Numbered from the stretch's first letter, positions 1 to 8,113 are shown. The stretch: DNA of 39,260 bases from Klebsiella pneumoniae (GCA_945865755.1 CAMBFS010000014.1:1-39260); one strand, 5' to 3'. Notes: generated from the letters alone by a model not told the origin. Program-made: numbers and translations.

Positions 1-175
1 CCACCCTCTTCAGGTTGGTGTCCACGTAGCCCTTGAACTCACTCGGTTCATGATTTTTCAGCGCAATTTTTGGTCAAAATAACCTTTGCGTTTGATCCTC
101 AGCTGTCAATTCTCAAAAGTGACTAAAGAAATGAGCGAAGCATGAGTAACATCTCAAGCCTTTCCATTTTCCATA

Positions 176-262
176 TCGGGTCCGCCAGAGGATGTCATCA
201 CGGAAATTGAACGGTTACGCGTCGAGGCGGGAACGACACATCTGATGCTGCGGACCGTGCTT
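176..262 (+). pseudogene. Probable remnant of a luciferase-like (LLM) flavin monooxygenase C-terminus
   Basis: Read in the frame starting at 176, this stretch gives a peptide with GPPEDVITEIERLRVEAG followed by THLMLR. This resembles the C-terminal segment of bacterial luciferase-like flavin-dependent oxidoreductases, where a G-S/P-P-E-D-V-I-x-x-I motif is followed by a T-H-L-x-x-R strand. There is no start codon or upstream coding sequence in this frame and homology stops abruptly at about 255, so it would be a decayed fragment. The match is short and made by eye; it could be chance. Confidence 0.35.
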
Positions 263-263
263 G

Positions 264-494
264 TTAAGCGGAGAGTGCAAGGGCTTGGGCCACGGTGTCT
301 GGTAATACGACGGCGACAAAATATGCCGCTGGGTACAGATAGTCTTCCCCTGACTCATCAATGACTCTCAGGTATCCCTCTTGCGCTGCCTCCGAGTCTG
401 GAAGGAGTTGATAGACTTTACGGGTCTCTAAGTCGTCACAGCCATCGTTACGGAGACAGAGGACAAATTCCGCCTGTGGTTTTTTTCGCTTCAT
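264..494 (-). CDS. Conserved small hypothetical protein (76 aa)
   Basis: A 76-residue cytosolic protein with no signal peptide or membrane segment. The central part has the pattern C-L-R-N-D-G-C-D-D-L-E, then KVYQLLPD, then a block LRVIDESGEDYLYPA and a hydrophobic C-terminus. This resembles a widespread family of roughly 70-residue proteins of unknown role found in many uncultured bacteria and cyanobacteria. Its ATG overlaps the stop of the preceding minus-strand gene by 4 nt (ATGA), implying translational coupling and a two-gene unit. I assign no function. Confidence 0.7.
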   Translation of the reverse strand: MKRKKPQAEFVLCLRNDGCDDLETRKVYQLLPDSEAAQEGYLRVIDESGEDYLYPAAYFVAVVLPDTVAQALALSA

Positions 495-745
495 ACGGGT
501 TCGTCCAAGAATCGTTTAATCTTGAGCTTTCTCTTCCCAATGCCATGTGCTTCATACCAGTGCAGCTCGGCACGTCGAATCCGCCCACTCATTAGCCGCA
601 CCGTTGCCTTGCCTTTCCGTTTGCGCCAGCGTCCAGGTCCGTAGTGCTTGCGGAGAAGGGCAAGCTCTTGAATGCTTCCCCGGATGGCAAAGGTCTCAAC
701 TTGGGTAATCTCACCAATCAATTCAAAATATATTTCCTGGCGCAC
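491..745 (-). CDS. Conserved small basic hypothetical protein (about 84 aa)
   Basis: The conserved part starts with RQEIYFELIGEI and continues through QELALLRKHYG, the basic stretch GRWRKRKGKA and RAELHWYEAHGIGKRKLKIKR. This is the pattern of a small family often encoded just before the short acidic protein that follows here. I chose the GTG at 745 because family members begin at this point; the frame stays open to an ATG at 829, but the extra 28 residues look like non-homologous readthrough from the adjacent broken DUF4917 gene. No strong ribosome binding site precedes either start. The high Lys/Arg content suggests nucleic-acid binding, which is inference only. Confidence 0.6.
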   Translation of the reverse strand: MRQEIYFELIGEITQVETFAIRGSIQELALLRKHYGPGRWRKRKGKATVRLMSGRIRRAELHWYEAHGIGKRKLKIKRFLDEPV

Positions 746-756
746 GAGCCAGGAGT

Positions 757-945
757 CTACCAGGAAGACGAGATAACAGGAATCTCGTGCTGAACATCGG
801 ATGTGAACAGATTTTTCTCCGAAGCCCAATCAACGAGGGAACTATAAGAAAAAGTATCAAATACTGCTCGGCTTGCACCGTTTCCGAGAATGATACTGTC
901 CCTGAAATCAGGGGCAAGTTCGGACCACTGATGGATCTTAGTCAT
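757..945 (-). pseudogene. Truncated N-terminus of a DUF4917-family protein
   Basis: The 62-residue frame begins MTKIHQWSELAPDF, then has DSIILGNGASRAV and FSYSSLVDWA. This is the characteristic start of DUF4917 proteins, in which a Leu-Gly-Asn-Gly-Ala-Ser loop follows the first beta strand. Full-length members run to about 300 residues or more; here similarity ends near residue 52 (about position 790), after which the frame closes in unrelated sequence and the next small gene begins. I read it as a gene stump left by a deletion. The start ATG at 945 is where family members begin. Confidence 0.6.
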
Positions 946-1106
946 GTTCGATTACCTGGGAGCCATCTGACCACTACTCTACTGCGTCCCACCGCTGCCC
1001 ATTAGCAGAAACACCTCGCTATTCCTAGAAACAACAGCGCCGGCAGCCTTGAGCAACCGCCGTGATGTTGGTATGGGCTGTGCGATCCACACGAGAGGAG
1101 CACCCA

Positions 1107-1970
1107 ATGCGAACAACGACCACACTTCGCCGCATGCTGAATGAACCGGGGATTATTGTCGCGCCTGGCGCGTATGACGGGATCTCCGCGCGCCTGATTG
1201 AACGGCACGGCTTCAAGGCGGTGTACATGACTGGCGCGGGTACGGCGGCCTCGGCCCTGGGCCAGGCCGATCTTGGCTTGACCACACTCACCGAAATGGC
1301 GACGCATGCCGCGCATATCGCGGGCTGCATTTCGCTGCCGCTCATCGCCGATGCCGACACGGGCTATGGCAATCCTCTGAACGTGATTCGCACCGTGCGT
1401 GAGTATGAGCGAGCCGGAGTAGCCGCGCTGCATCTGGAAGACCAGGTGTTTCCCAAGAAATGTGGTCACATCGCGGGCAAGGCGGTGATTCCAATGAAAG
1501 AGTTCGCGGAGAAGATTCGGGCGGCCTCGGAGAATCGCACTGACCCGGATTTCATTATCATCGCACGGACCGATGCACGCGCGGTGAATGGCATTGATGA
1601 CGCCATTGAGCGGGGATTGCGCTATCGCGAGGCTGGAGCCGATGTCATCTTCGTGGAAGCGCCGACGAGTCGCGAGGAGATCGAGCGGGTGGCGCGTGAA
1701 ATCAAAGCTCCACTATTGAGCAACCAGGTGCCCGGTGGCAAAACCCCAGGACTCACAGTGACGGAACTGGAAAAACTTGGCTACAAGATGGTGATCTTCC
1801 CGGTGGTGAGCCTGATGTCGGCGACGCTGGCGATAGAGTCGGCGCTCACCAAGTTGAAGGAGCATGGCACCGATTGGCACGAAGGGCCGGTGCTGAGCCC
1901 GATGGACATCTTTCAACGGGTGGGCATCGACTGGTGGCTGGAGGCGGAGAAGAAATATGGGCGGGCGTGA
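1107..1970 (+). CDS. Isocitrate lyase/PEP mutase family enzyme (methylisocitrate lyase-like)
   Basis: This 287-residue cytosolic enzyme belongs to the isocitrate lyase/phosphoenolpyruvate mutase superfamily, Mg-dependent TIM-barrel enzymes that make or break C-C or C-P bonds in 2-oxo acids. It shows the family hallmarks: GAYDGISARL near residue 21, the metal-site loop DADTGYGN (82-89), LEDQ (110-113) and the catalytic-loop signature KKCGH (117-121), plus IIARTDAR further on. The KKCGH lysine and cysteine argue for a lyase such as 2-methylisocitrate or dimethylmalate lyase rather than a PEP mutase or phosphonopyruvate hydrolase. The start at 1107 follows GAGAGGAG at 1093-1100; an in-frame ATG at 1062 has no comparable site. 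No methylcitrate-cycle neighbours are present, so the substrate is undetermined. Confidence 0.85.
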   Translation: MRTTTTLRRMLNEPGIIVAPGAYDGISARLIERHGFKAVYMTGAGTAASALGQADLGLTTLTEMATHAAHIAGCISLPLIADADTGYGNPLNVIRTVREYERAGVAALHLEDQVFPKKCGHIAGKAVIPMKEFAEKIRAASENRTDPDFIIIARTDARAVNGIDDAIERGLRYREAGADVIFVEAPTSREEIERVAREIKAPLLSNQVPGGKTPGLTVTELEKLGYKMVIFPVVSLMSATLAIESALTKLKEHGTDWHEGPVLSPMDIFQRVGIDWWLEAEKKYGRA

Positions 1971-1981
1971 AAAGGAAAGGA

Positions 1982-2027
1982 CACTTGATCCCCCTCACCC
2001 TAGCCCTCTCCCAGCCGGGAGAGGGAA
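1982..2027. repeat. Dispersed palindromic repeat, copy 1
   Basis: A 46-nt unit whose core is CCCTCTCCCAGCCGGGAGAGGG, a hairpin-forming palindrome, preceded by CCCCCTCACCC. An inverted copy differing at only two positions lies at 27568-27613. Elements of this pattern are common intergenic repeats in GC-rich bacterial genomes. It sits just after the stop of the lyase gene and may act in transcript ending or stability, which is inference. Confidence 0.75.
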
Positions 2028-2156
2028 TTCGGAACTCGGAACCCAAACCTCGTTCACTTAATGCCATTGCCCGGAGGCGGTGCGCGTCATCCTGGGATTT
2101 CCTTTAGTCATCCCAGCCTCCCTTGCTGGAGTCAGAAGCGCGGGATAGACAAACTG

Positions 2157-2195
2157 TTCCATTCCGTCCCCCGTCCCCCGTCTCCGGTCCCCGGT
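2157..2195. repeat. CCCCCGT heptamer-type repeat downstream of msrA
   Basis: CGTCCCC-type units (CCCCCGT twice, then CTCCGGT and CCCCGGT) just beyond the msrA stop. The rest of the gap between the lyase gene and msrA (1971-2201) holds the palindromic repeat and no gene. Confidence 0.6.
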
Positions 2196-2201
2196 CGCTC
2201 C

Positions 2202-2771
2202 TCACTTCTTCACCCGCTCCAAAAACGTCTTACGAAACTTCACGACCTTGGGCGCGACGATGTACTGACAATAGGGCTGGAACGGATTGTTGAGAAAGTA
2301 TTCTTGGTGATAGTCCTCGGCAACGTAAAAGATCGGAAGGGGACTCACTTCCGTGACAATCTTCCCATCCCAGATTTTTGCCGCCGCGATCTCCGCGATC
2401 GTTTCCACCGCGATCTGTCGTTGGGCTTCGTTGTGCGTGAAGATGGCGGAGCGGTATTGCGTGCCCACATCGTTCCCCTGACGGTTCAATGTCGTGGGAT
2501 CGTGGATAGTAAAGAAGACCTGCAAAATTTCCTTGAAGGAAATGATCTGAGGATCGAACGTAAGCTGGACGACTTCGGCGTGACCGGTGGTGCCTTCGCA
2601 GATTTGATAATACGTCGGGTTCGGGACGGAGCCGCCACAGTAGCCGGACACCACTTTGTCTACCCCTTTGCATTCCAGATAGACCGCCTCCAGACACCAG
2701 AAACAGCCACCACCGAGAGTGGCGAGTTCTTGACCGTTGTACGGGCTCGATTGCAGTGGTTCTTCATTCAT
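2202..2771 (-). CDS. msrA: Peptide-methionine (S)-S-oxide reductase
   Basis: MsrA reduces the S-epimer of methionine sulfoxide in proteins and free methionine, using thioredoxin to regenerate its cysteines. The 189-residue product has the catalytic motif GGCFWC (21-26, nucleophile Cys23), the following GYCGG and the family blocks PTYYQICEGTTGHAE, FFTIHDPTTLNRQGNDVGTQYRS (in part) and YFLNNPFQPYCQ. The start at 2771 is supported by AAAGGAGAGGA about 9 nt upstream; an in-frame ATG at 2849 would add 26 residues outside the family. It is transcribed divergently from the HAD hydrolase gene. It looks complete and functional. Confidence 0.95.
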   Translation of the reverse strand: MNEEPLQSSPYNGQELATLGGGCFWCLEAVYLECKGVDKVVSGYCGGSVPNPTYYQICEGTTGHAEVVQLTFDPQIISFKEILQVFFTIHDPTTLNRQGNDVGTQYRSAIFTHNEAQRQIAVETIAEIAAAKIWDGKIVTEVSPLPIFYVAEDYHQEYFLNNPFQPYCQYIVAPKVVKFRKTFLERVKK

Positions 2772-2896
2772 AGGGGATGTCCTCTCCTTTTTTGTCCCTT
2801 GCTGATAAACGAACGGCGCGGCAGAATCAACCTGTCCTGACCCTGCCATAGGCCGTGGACGATGCTATGGATGGCGGGCGGAGAAAGACGTAACGC

Positions 2897-3616
2897 ATGG
2901 CTACCCAACTTCCCAAAGCGCTGTTCTTGGATTTGGATGACACCATCCTCGCCGACTCCGACCCTGGTGATGACTGTTGGTTCGCGGTCTATCAGCAGTT
3001 CGCGGATCATCTCACGGGCGTCTCCTATCAAAAATTTCTCGCGGTGATTCACGAGCGGAGAAACTGGTTCTGGAGTGATTTTATTCGGAGTCGCCGTGGA
3101 CGGCTGGATTTGCCGATAGCACGACGACAGATGGCCACCGAGGCATTACAGCAACTTGGGATCGTGGATGACCCCTTGGCGCACGAGATGGAGCGCGTCT
3201 ACTCCACGGAACGTGACCAGCGGTCGCAACTCTTTCCTGGAGCGGTGGAAACCCTGCACTGGCTGCGCGAGCAAGGCCGTCCTTTGGCGCTCTTAACCAA
3301 TGGGGCCGCCAAGGCGCAACGCAAGAAAATCGAGAAGTGGAGCTTGGCCCCGTTCTTTGACTGTATTGTCGTCGAAGGGGAGTTTGGGACGGGCAAACCG
3401 GATGAGCGGGTCTATCTCCACGCCTTGAATCGACTCGGGGTGCAGCCGGAAGAGACGTGGATGGTGGGCGACAATTTAGAGTGGGATGTCGCGGCTCCGC
3501 AGTGGCTTGGCATTACGGGGATTTGGGTGGATCGGACTGGGGCGGGAGTTCCGCACACGCATCAAGTCCGTCCGCACCGGATTATTCAGACATTGGCGGA
3601 TTTGCGAATCAGGTAG
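2897..3616 (+). CDS. HAD-family hydrolase (YjjG/HDHD4-like phosphatase)
   Basis: A 239-residue haloacid-dehalogenase superfamily hydrolase with all four motifs: DLDDT (Asp12 nucleophile, Asp14 acid/base), LTNGA (Thr134), the GKPDE lysine (Lys167) and GDNLEWD (Asp192, Asp197). A helical cap lies between motifs I and II (residues about 25-115, rich in aromatic and charged residues), as in subclass IA enzymes such as YjjG, HDHD4 and phosphoglycolate-type phosphatases. The substrate cannot be told from sequence. Its TAG stop (3614-3616) lies inside the first bases of a perfect 28-nt palindrome shared as a terminator with the convergent infA gene, so the last residues may have been reshaped by insertion of that element. 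Confidence 0.88.
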   Translation: MATQLPKALFLDLDDTILADSDPGDDCWFAVYQQFADHLTGVSYQKFLAVIHERRNWFWSDFIRSRRGRLDLPIARRQMATEALQQLGIVDDPLAHEMERVYSTERDQRSQLFPGAVETLHWLREQGRPLALLTNGAAKAQRKKIEKWSLAPFFDCIVVEGEFGTGKPDERVYLHALNRLGVQPEETWMVGDNLEWDVAAPQWLGITGIWVDRTGAGVPHTHQVRPHRIIQTLADLRIR

Positions 3617-3640
3617 GGGCGAATAATTATTCGCCCCTAC
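3613..3640. terminator. Perfect 28-nt palindrome, probable bidirectional terminator and dispersed repeat
   Basis: Two exact 14-nt arms (GTAGGGGCGAATAA and its complement) form a hairpin between convergent genes. It supplies the stop codon of the HAD gene and ends 5 nt before the infA stop. A related copy with one arm mismatch occurs at 33034-33061, and GTAGGGGCG...CGCCCCTAC elements are familiar intergenic repeats in many bacterial genomes. Confidence 0.7.
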
Positions 3641-3645
3641 GCATT

Positions 3646-3861
3646 TCATCGATGCCGGAAGGTGATCCGGCCACGGCTCAAGTCATACGGGGAGAGTTCG
3701 ACAGTGACGGTGTCGCCAGGCAGAATCTTGATAGAGAACTTGCGCATCTTGCCTGACGCATAGGCGAGCACCGTGACCTTGTTTTCCAGTTGCACCCGAA
3801 ACATGGCGTTGGGGAGTGTTTCGAGTACCGTTCCCGTGACTTCAATGCCTTCCTTTGCCAT
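3646..3861 (-). CDS. infA: Translation initiation factor IF-1
   Basis: IF-1 is a small OB-fold protein that binds the 30S A site during initiation. The 71-residue product matches the family length and pattern: MAKEG at the start, [39 protein letters not shown] and a basic end. The lysine-rich KMRKFSIK variant differs from the usual KMRxxxIRI form, so this may be one of two IF-1 paralogues in the genome (inference). It converges on the HAD gene across the palindrome at 3613-3640 and is divergent from the yceD-rpmF-plsX block. Confidence 0.93.
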   Translation of the reverse strand: MAKEGIEVTGTVLETLPNAMFRVQLENKVTVLAYASGKMRKFSIKILPGDTVTVELSPYDLSRGRITFRHR

Positions 3862-3981
3862 GACCGACGCTGGTAGCTCATTCGTTTTCTGACGTCAAGA
3901 GCTTTCTTGAGCCGATGGACTGCGTTGCTTTTTCGGTGGGTTCATACTACCATGCGCCCGCGCTGGGACGCCGACACTGTT

Positions 3982-4521
3982 ATGAAAATCGCTGTTGATG
4001 ACATTAAAGCCTCTCCGACTGAACTCCAATTCGTCGAAGAAGTGAGCGAACTTAATCGCATTCTCGCTGAGAGACATGAGGCGGAATATCACCTGCCGGC
4101 CCCCTTGCGGGTCGCCGTGCTCCATTTTCGCTCTGGCGCGGACCTCATTTTCAGCGGTACGATTCAGGGAGAATTCGTTGGCACCTGTAGTCGGTGCGCG
4201 GAGGAGTATCCCGCGCCGCTGCAACGGGAGTTTTTCGTGACCCTGAGCCCCCAGGCGCACGCGACGCAGCGAGAAATGGAACTCAGCCCGGATGAACTCT
4301 CGACTGGGGTGTATAGCGAGGAGCAGATCGACCTCTCGGCGCTGGTTGATGAAGAAACGCTGCTGGCCTTGCCGAGCCAACCGCTGTGTCAGCCGAATTG
4401 TCGTGGCCTCTGTGGGCAATGTGGCACGAATCTCAATGTTGAGTCGTGCGCGTGTCGCCCGCTCTGGCGTGATCCGCGTCTGGCTGTCCTGTCAACCCTG
4501 CGGCTGCCTTCCCAGGGATAA
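3982..4521 (+). CDS. yceD: DUF177 (YceD-like) protein linked to rpmF
   Basis: DUF177/YceD proteins are almost always encoded just before rpmF and are implicated in 23S rRNA accumulation in bacteria and plastids. The 179-residue product starts with MKIAVDDI, has a CSRC pair (Cys69, Cys72) and a second cluster CQPNCRGLCGQCG (136-148), followed by CAC (156-158); these cysteines probably bind zinc. The start at 3982 is where family members begin, although the frame is open further upstream (ATG at 3952). It is the first gene of the long plus-strand block. Confidence 0.88.
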   Translation: MKIAVDDIKASPTELQFVEEVSELNRILAERHEAEYHLPAPLRVAVLHFRSGADLIFSGTIQGEFVGTCSRCAEEYPAPLQREFFVTLSPQAHATQREMELSPDELSTGVYSEEQIDLSALVDEETLLALPSQPLCQPNCRGLCGQCGTNLNVESCACRPLWRDPRLAVLSTLRLPSQG

Positions 4522-4590
4522 GCGCTGACCTCTCTGTTCGTACCGTCCACACAATTCCACCGAAAAATTTTGTACACATAAGGAACGACC

Positions 4591-4776
4591 ATGGGCCTTC
4601 CCAAACGTAAAACTTCACAATCCAAACGTAATCAACGCCGCGCGCACGACGCCCTGCCGATTGTCCAGACGATGACCTGCGCGAACTGTGGTGATCCGGT
4701 GTTATCTCACCGTATCTGTGGCACCTGCGGCTTCTACCGTGGTCGCCACGTGCTCGCTGTCGCGAAAGAGGCATAA
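4591..4776 (+). CDS. rpmF: 50S ribosomal protein L32
   Basis: L32 is a short zinc-ribbon protein of the large ribosomal subunit. The 61-residue product has the basic N-terminus GLPKRKTSQSKRNQRRAH and four zinc-binding cysteines in CxxC pairs (Cys30, Cys33, Cys43, Cys46), so it is the zinc-binding C+ form. AAGGAACGACC precedes the ATG. It lies 69 nt after yceD and before plsX, the standard arrangement. Confidence 0.96.
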   Translation: MGLPKRKTSQSKRNQRRAHDALPIVQTMTCANCGDPVLSHRICGTCGFYRGRHVLAVAKEA

Positions 4777-4908
4777 CCCACATACGTTACCTATTCCTCG
4801 ACTTTCTCACGGCCACGGCGCGTCCGGGGTGATGTGGTCGATAGGTATACTGTGGCGACCCGCGCTCGTTGTCGAACGCGGGTACGCGGCAACACGTAAT
4901 CTCTAGCC

Positions 4909-6048
4909 ATGTTTATCGCTGTAGACGCCATGGGGGGGGACCACGCCCCCGGTGCAATCGTCGAAGGGGCACTGCAGGCCGTCGAGGAGCATAACGTGCC
5001 CGTCATCTTGGTCGGTGACGAGGACAGTATTCGGCACGAGCTTGAACGGTTGGGCAAACAGGAGTCCGAGTCCCTTCTCATTCGTCACGCGACGGAACGC
5101 ATTGAGATGGGGGAGTCGCCGATCGCGGCGATTCGCGGAAAACCTGATTCGTCGATGCGCGTGGCGCTGCAACTCGTGAAGTCCGGTGAAGCGAGCGCGG
5201 TGGTCAGCGCGGGGAATTCCGGCGCGATGCTCGCACTTGCGGTGACTATCTTAGGCACGCTGAAAGGGGTGGACCGCCCCGCGATCGTCACGGCCATTCC
5301 GGCGGTCGGGGGGTATACGTGCTTACTGGATGCTGGTGCCAATACCGAGTGTAAGCCGTTGCACTTCGTCCAGTTCGCCATCATGGGCGAAGTCTACGCG
5401 CGGTTGGTGCGCGGGATTCCGTCGCCTCGGGTCGGCGTGCTGAGTAATGGGGAAGAAGACTCGAAAGGCACCGACCTGACCCGTCTCGCCCACGCCATGC
5501 TGAAAAAAGCGCATCTGAACTACCTTGGTTATGTTGAAGGGCGCGACCTCAATAACGGGAGAGTCGATGTCATTGTTACCGATGGGTTCACGGGCAATGT
5601 CGCGCTGAAGTCCTTAGAAGGGTTCGCGCATTTTTTCCAAGGACAATTGCGGACCTTGTTCACCGCGAGTTGGAAAGGCAAGCTTGCGTATTTATTGATT
5701 CGTGATGCGTTGACGGACCTGCGCGCCAGTTTTGATCCTTCCGAAGTTGGCGGGGCTCCGCTCTTGGGGACCGATGGCCTCGCGATTATCGCGCACGGCG
5801 CTTCCTCTTCTAAAGCGATGAAGAATGCGATTCGCGTGGCGGAAGAGGCTTCACGACAGGACATCAATCGGAAAATCGTCGAAAGTCTCCAAGCCTTGCC
5901 CGAGGCCGCGCTGACCACGCCAGAAAGTAAAAGTAGTCGCCGCTTGTGGGCCTCGATTCGCGATCGATTCCTCCACACCCGGGAGTCGCACGACCCGCCA
6001 GCGGCAACACCAGAGCCGCCGCCGGAAGAAGAGAAGAAAAAAGAATGA
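4909..6048 (+). CDS. plsX: Phosphate acyltransferase PlsX
   Basis: PlsX converts acyl-ACP and phosphate to acyl-phosphate, the donor for PlsY in phosphatidic acid synthesis; it is a peripheral membrane enzyme. The N-terminus IAVDAMGGDHAPGAIVEGAL is diagnostic, followed by VVSAGNSGAMLALA, RPAIVTAIPA, LLDAGANTE and TDGFTGNVALKS. At 379 residues it is about 40 longer than usual because of a charged tail (from about residue 330) ending in Pro- and Glu-rich sequence and KKKE; this tail overlaps the fabD start and may be non-essential. The gene normally next in line, fabH, is absent here: plsX runs directly into fabD with an ATGA overlap. No clear ribosome binding site is visible before the ATG. 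Confidence 0.95.
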   Translation: MFIAVDAMGGDHAPGAIVEGALQAVEEHNVPVILVGDEDSIRHELERLGKQESESLLIRHATERIEMGESPIAAIRGKPDSSMRVALQLVKSGEASAVVSAGNSGAMLALAVTILGTLKGVDRPAIVTAIPAVGGYTCLLDAGANTECKPLHFVQFAIMGEVYARLVRGIPSPRVGVLSNGEEDSKGTDLTRLAHAMLKKAHLNYLGYVEGRDLNNGRVDVIVTDGFTGNVALKSLEGFAHFFQGQLRTLFTASWKGKLAYLLIRDALTDLRASFDPSEVGGAPLLGTDGLAIIAHGASSSKAMKNAIRVAEEASRQDINRKIVESLQALPEAALTTPESKSSRRLWASIRDRFLHTRESHDPPAATPEPPPEEEKKKE

Positions 6049-6983
6049 ATCGCGCTGTTGCATTGTTGTTTCCAGGGCAAGGGTCCCAAGCCGCGGGGAT
6101 GGGCAAAGCGCTCGCGCGACAGTTTCCTGTTGCCGCCAGCACCTTCGCCGAAGCTGATGAAGCATTAGGGATGTCGCTTTCGACCCTGTGTTTCGAGGGG
6201 CCGGATGACGACCTCAAACTCACCACCAACGCGCAACCGGCGATTGTGGCAACCAGCATCGCCGCCTTACGGGTCCTACAACAAGAAACTGGCGTTCAGC
6301 CCACCGTTGTTGCTGGCCATAGCCTGGGCGAGTACTCAGCGTTGGTCGCCGCTGGGGCGCTGACGTTAGCGGATGCGGTGCGCATCGTGCGTGAGCGTGG
6401 CCGCTTGATGCAAGAGGCGGTCCCCGTCGGCGTTGGCGCGATGGCCGCGATCTTTAATCTTTCCGCTGATGACGTGCTCCAGGTGTGTCAGGAAGCCGCG
6501 CAAGGGGAAGTGGTCTCCCCCGCCAATCTCAATGGCGGCGGGCAGATCGTGATTGCTGGACATACGGATGCGGTGCGTCGCGCCATGACCGTGGCCAAAG
6601 CTCGTGGCGCGAAGCGCGCGGTTGAACTCGCGGTCAGCGCCCCATTCCATTGCGCGTTGATGTCGCCAGCCGCTGAAGGGTTGGCGCGGGTGCTTGAAGC
6701 GATTGCGATCAGCCCACTGATAGTCCCAGTCATCGCCAATGTGACCGCCGAGGTGAACCAGGACCCGACGCGCGTGAAAGACTTGCTCGTGCAACAAGTG
6801 ACCGCGCCGGTGCGGTGGGAAGAAAGTATGCTGAAACTCAAGAGTCTCGGCTGCGCGGCGGCGATTGAGGTCGGGCCGGGCAAGGTATTGGCCGGACTGC
6901 TCAAACGTATTGTCGTGGAGCTGTCGTGTGTGTCCGTCAGTGACCCCACCACGCTCGCGGATGCTCCGGGAGTATTGGCATGA
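6045..6983 (+). CDS. fabD: Malonyl-CoA:ACP transacylase
   Basis: FabD moves the malonyl group from CoA to acyl carrier protein, feeding type II fatty acid synthesis. The 312-residue product has the N-terminal FPGQGSQ (9-15), the nucleophile elbow GHSLGEY with Ser93, and the catalytic His202 in the APFHC block. The ATG at 6045 overlaps the plsX stop (ATGA), and the fabG ATG overlaps the fabD stop in the same way, so the three are translationally coupled. The frame is open upstream into plsX, but only the 6045 start gives a family-like N-terminus. Confidence 0.95.
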   Translation: MNRAVALLFPGQGSQAAGMGKALARQFPVAASTFAEADEALGMSLSTLCFEGPDDDLKLTTNAQPAIVATSIAALRVLQQETGVQPTVVAGHSLGEYSALVAAGALTLADAVRIVRERGRLMQEAVPVGVGAMAAIFNLSADDVLQVCQEAAQGEVVSPANLNGGGQIVIAGHTDAVRRAMTVAKARGAKRAVELAVSAPFHCALMSPAAEGLARVLEAIAISPLIVPVIANVTAEVNQDPTRVKDLLVQQVTAPVRWEESMLKLKSLGCAAAIEVGPGKVLAGLLKRIVVELSCVSVSDPTTLADAPGVLA

Positions 6984-7729
6984 GCGCCGCGCACCCACAG
7001 CGAGTGGTGCTGGTGACCGGAGCCTCACGGGGTATTGGCCGCGCGATCGCCGAACGCTTCGCGCAGGCGGGCGACCTCGTGCTCATCAACTATATGCAGT
7101 CCCAGCAGGCGGCGGAGGAAGTCCGCGGCGGTATCCAGCAGTCTGGGGGGCAAGCGGAGTTGCTGCGGTTCGATGTCGCCAACGGCACCGAAGTGAACGC
7201 GGCCTTTCAACAGATCACTGAGAAGCATGGGCGTATTGATGTCGTCGTCAATAATGCCGGGCTCGCGATTGATAACCTTCTACTCCGCCTCAAGGAGGAG
7301 GAGTGGGAGCGGGTGATGGATGTCAATCTCAAGGGCGTGTTCCTATGCACCAAGGCGGCGGCGCGCCCCATGTTGCGTCAACGCTCCGGGCGGATCATCA
7401 ACCTCACCTCGGTGGTGGCGCAAACCGGCAATCCCGGACAAGCCGCGTACTCGGCGGCGAAAGCTGGGGTGATTGGGTTCACGCGCACGATGGCGAAGGA
7501 ACTGGCCTCACGGTCGGTGACAGTGAACGCTGTCGCGCCCGGATTCATTGAAACGGACATGACCGGGTCCTTGCCAGATGAGGTGAAATCAGGCTATTTG
7601 AGCCTTATTCCCGCTGGTCGATGGGGCACGGTGGCCGAGGTGGCGGAAGTGGTCGCCTTCCTCGCGAGCCCGCTGGCAGGGTACATCACGGGGCAGGTCA
7701 TCAACATTAATGGCGGTATGTATGTCTGA
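6980..7729 (+). CDS. fabG: 3-oxoacyl-ACP reductase
   Basis: FabG is the NADPH-dependent ketoreductase of type II fatty acid synthesis, a tetrameric short-chain dehydrogenase. The 249-residue product shows the Rossmann motif TGASRGIG (13-20), NNAG (91-94) and the catalytic residues Ser144, Tyr157 and Lys161 (YSAAK), with the C-terminal GQVININGGMYV typical of FabG. It starts inside the fabD stop codon (ATGA) and is followed by acpP after 87 nt. Confidence 0.94.
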   Translation: MSAAHPQRVVLVTGASRGIGRAIAERFAQAGDLVLINYMQSQQAAEEVRGGIQQSGGQAELLRFDVANGTEVNAAFQQITEKHGRIDVVVNNAGLAIDNLLLRLKEEEWERVMDVNLKGVFLCTKAAARPMLRQRSGRIINLTSVVAQTGNPGQAAYSAAKAGVIGFTRTMAKELASRSVTVNAVAPGFIETDMTGSLPDEVKSGYLSLIPAGRWGTVAEVAEVVAFLASPLAGYITGQVININGGMYV

Positions 7730-7816
7730 GTTCGGAGCCGAGAGCCACGCGCAAGCCGTGCACCTCTCGTTGAGCGCCGTCCAGACGATCTAGTAGTTAC
7801 TGAGGAGGACACGGAT

Positions 7817-8056
7817 ATGGCGGCGTCAGTCGAGGAACGCGTACGAGAGATCATCAGCGAACAACTCAACGTCAGCAAGGACGAGGTTGTGGCTGAGGCT
7901 TCATTCACCGACGATTTGGGGGCCGACTCCCTGGACTTGGTCGAACTGGTGATGGCGCTGGAGGAAGAATTCGAGATCGAAGTCTCGGATGAGGACGCGG
8001 AGAAGATTCGCAAGGTCAAGGACGTTTTCGATTACATTGATAAAAACAAGAAATAA
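7817..8056 (+). CDS. acpP: Acyl carrier protein
   Basis: ACP carries growing acyl chains on a 4'-phosphopantetheine arm. The 79-residue acidic protein has the attachment motif GADSLD with Ser38 and the recognition helix [22 protein letters not shown] in its usual place. A strong ribosome site (GAGGAGG) lies about 9 nt before the ATG. In most relatives fabF follows; here a hairpin terminator and glyA follow instead, so the condensing enzymes (FabH, FabF) must be encoded elsewhere. Confidence 0.96.
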   Translation: MAASVEERVREIISEQLNVSKDEVVAEASFTDDLGADSLDLVELVMALEEEFEIEVSDEDAEKIRKVKDVFDYIDKNKK

Positions 8057-8113
8057 CACACGACCCCATGCGCACTCCCACGTGGCATGGGAGATGGGCG
8101 GTATTCGCGGCTG

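Noticed and set aside
1..84. Minus-strand open frame running off the left edge (…NHEPSEFKGYVDTN…)
   Set aside because: Only about 25 residues, no start codon and no recognised family; too little to annotate.
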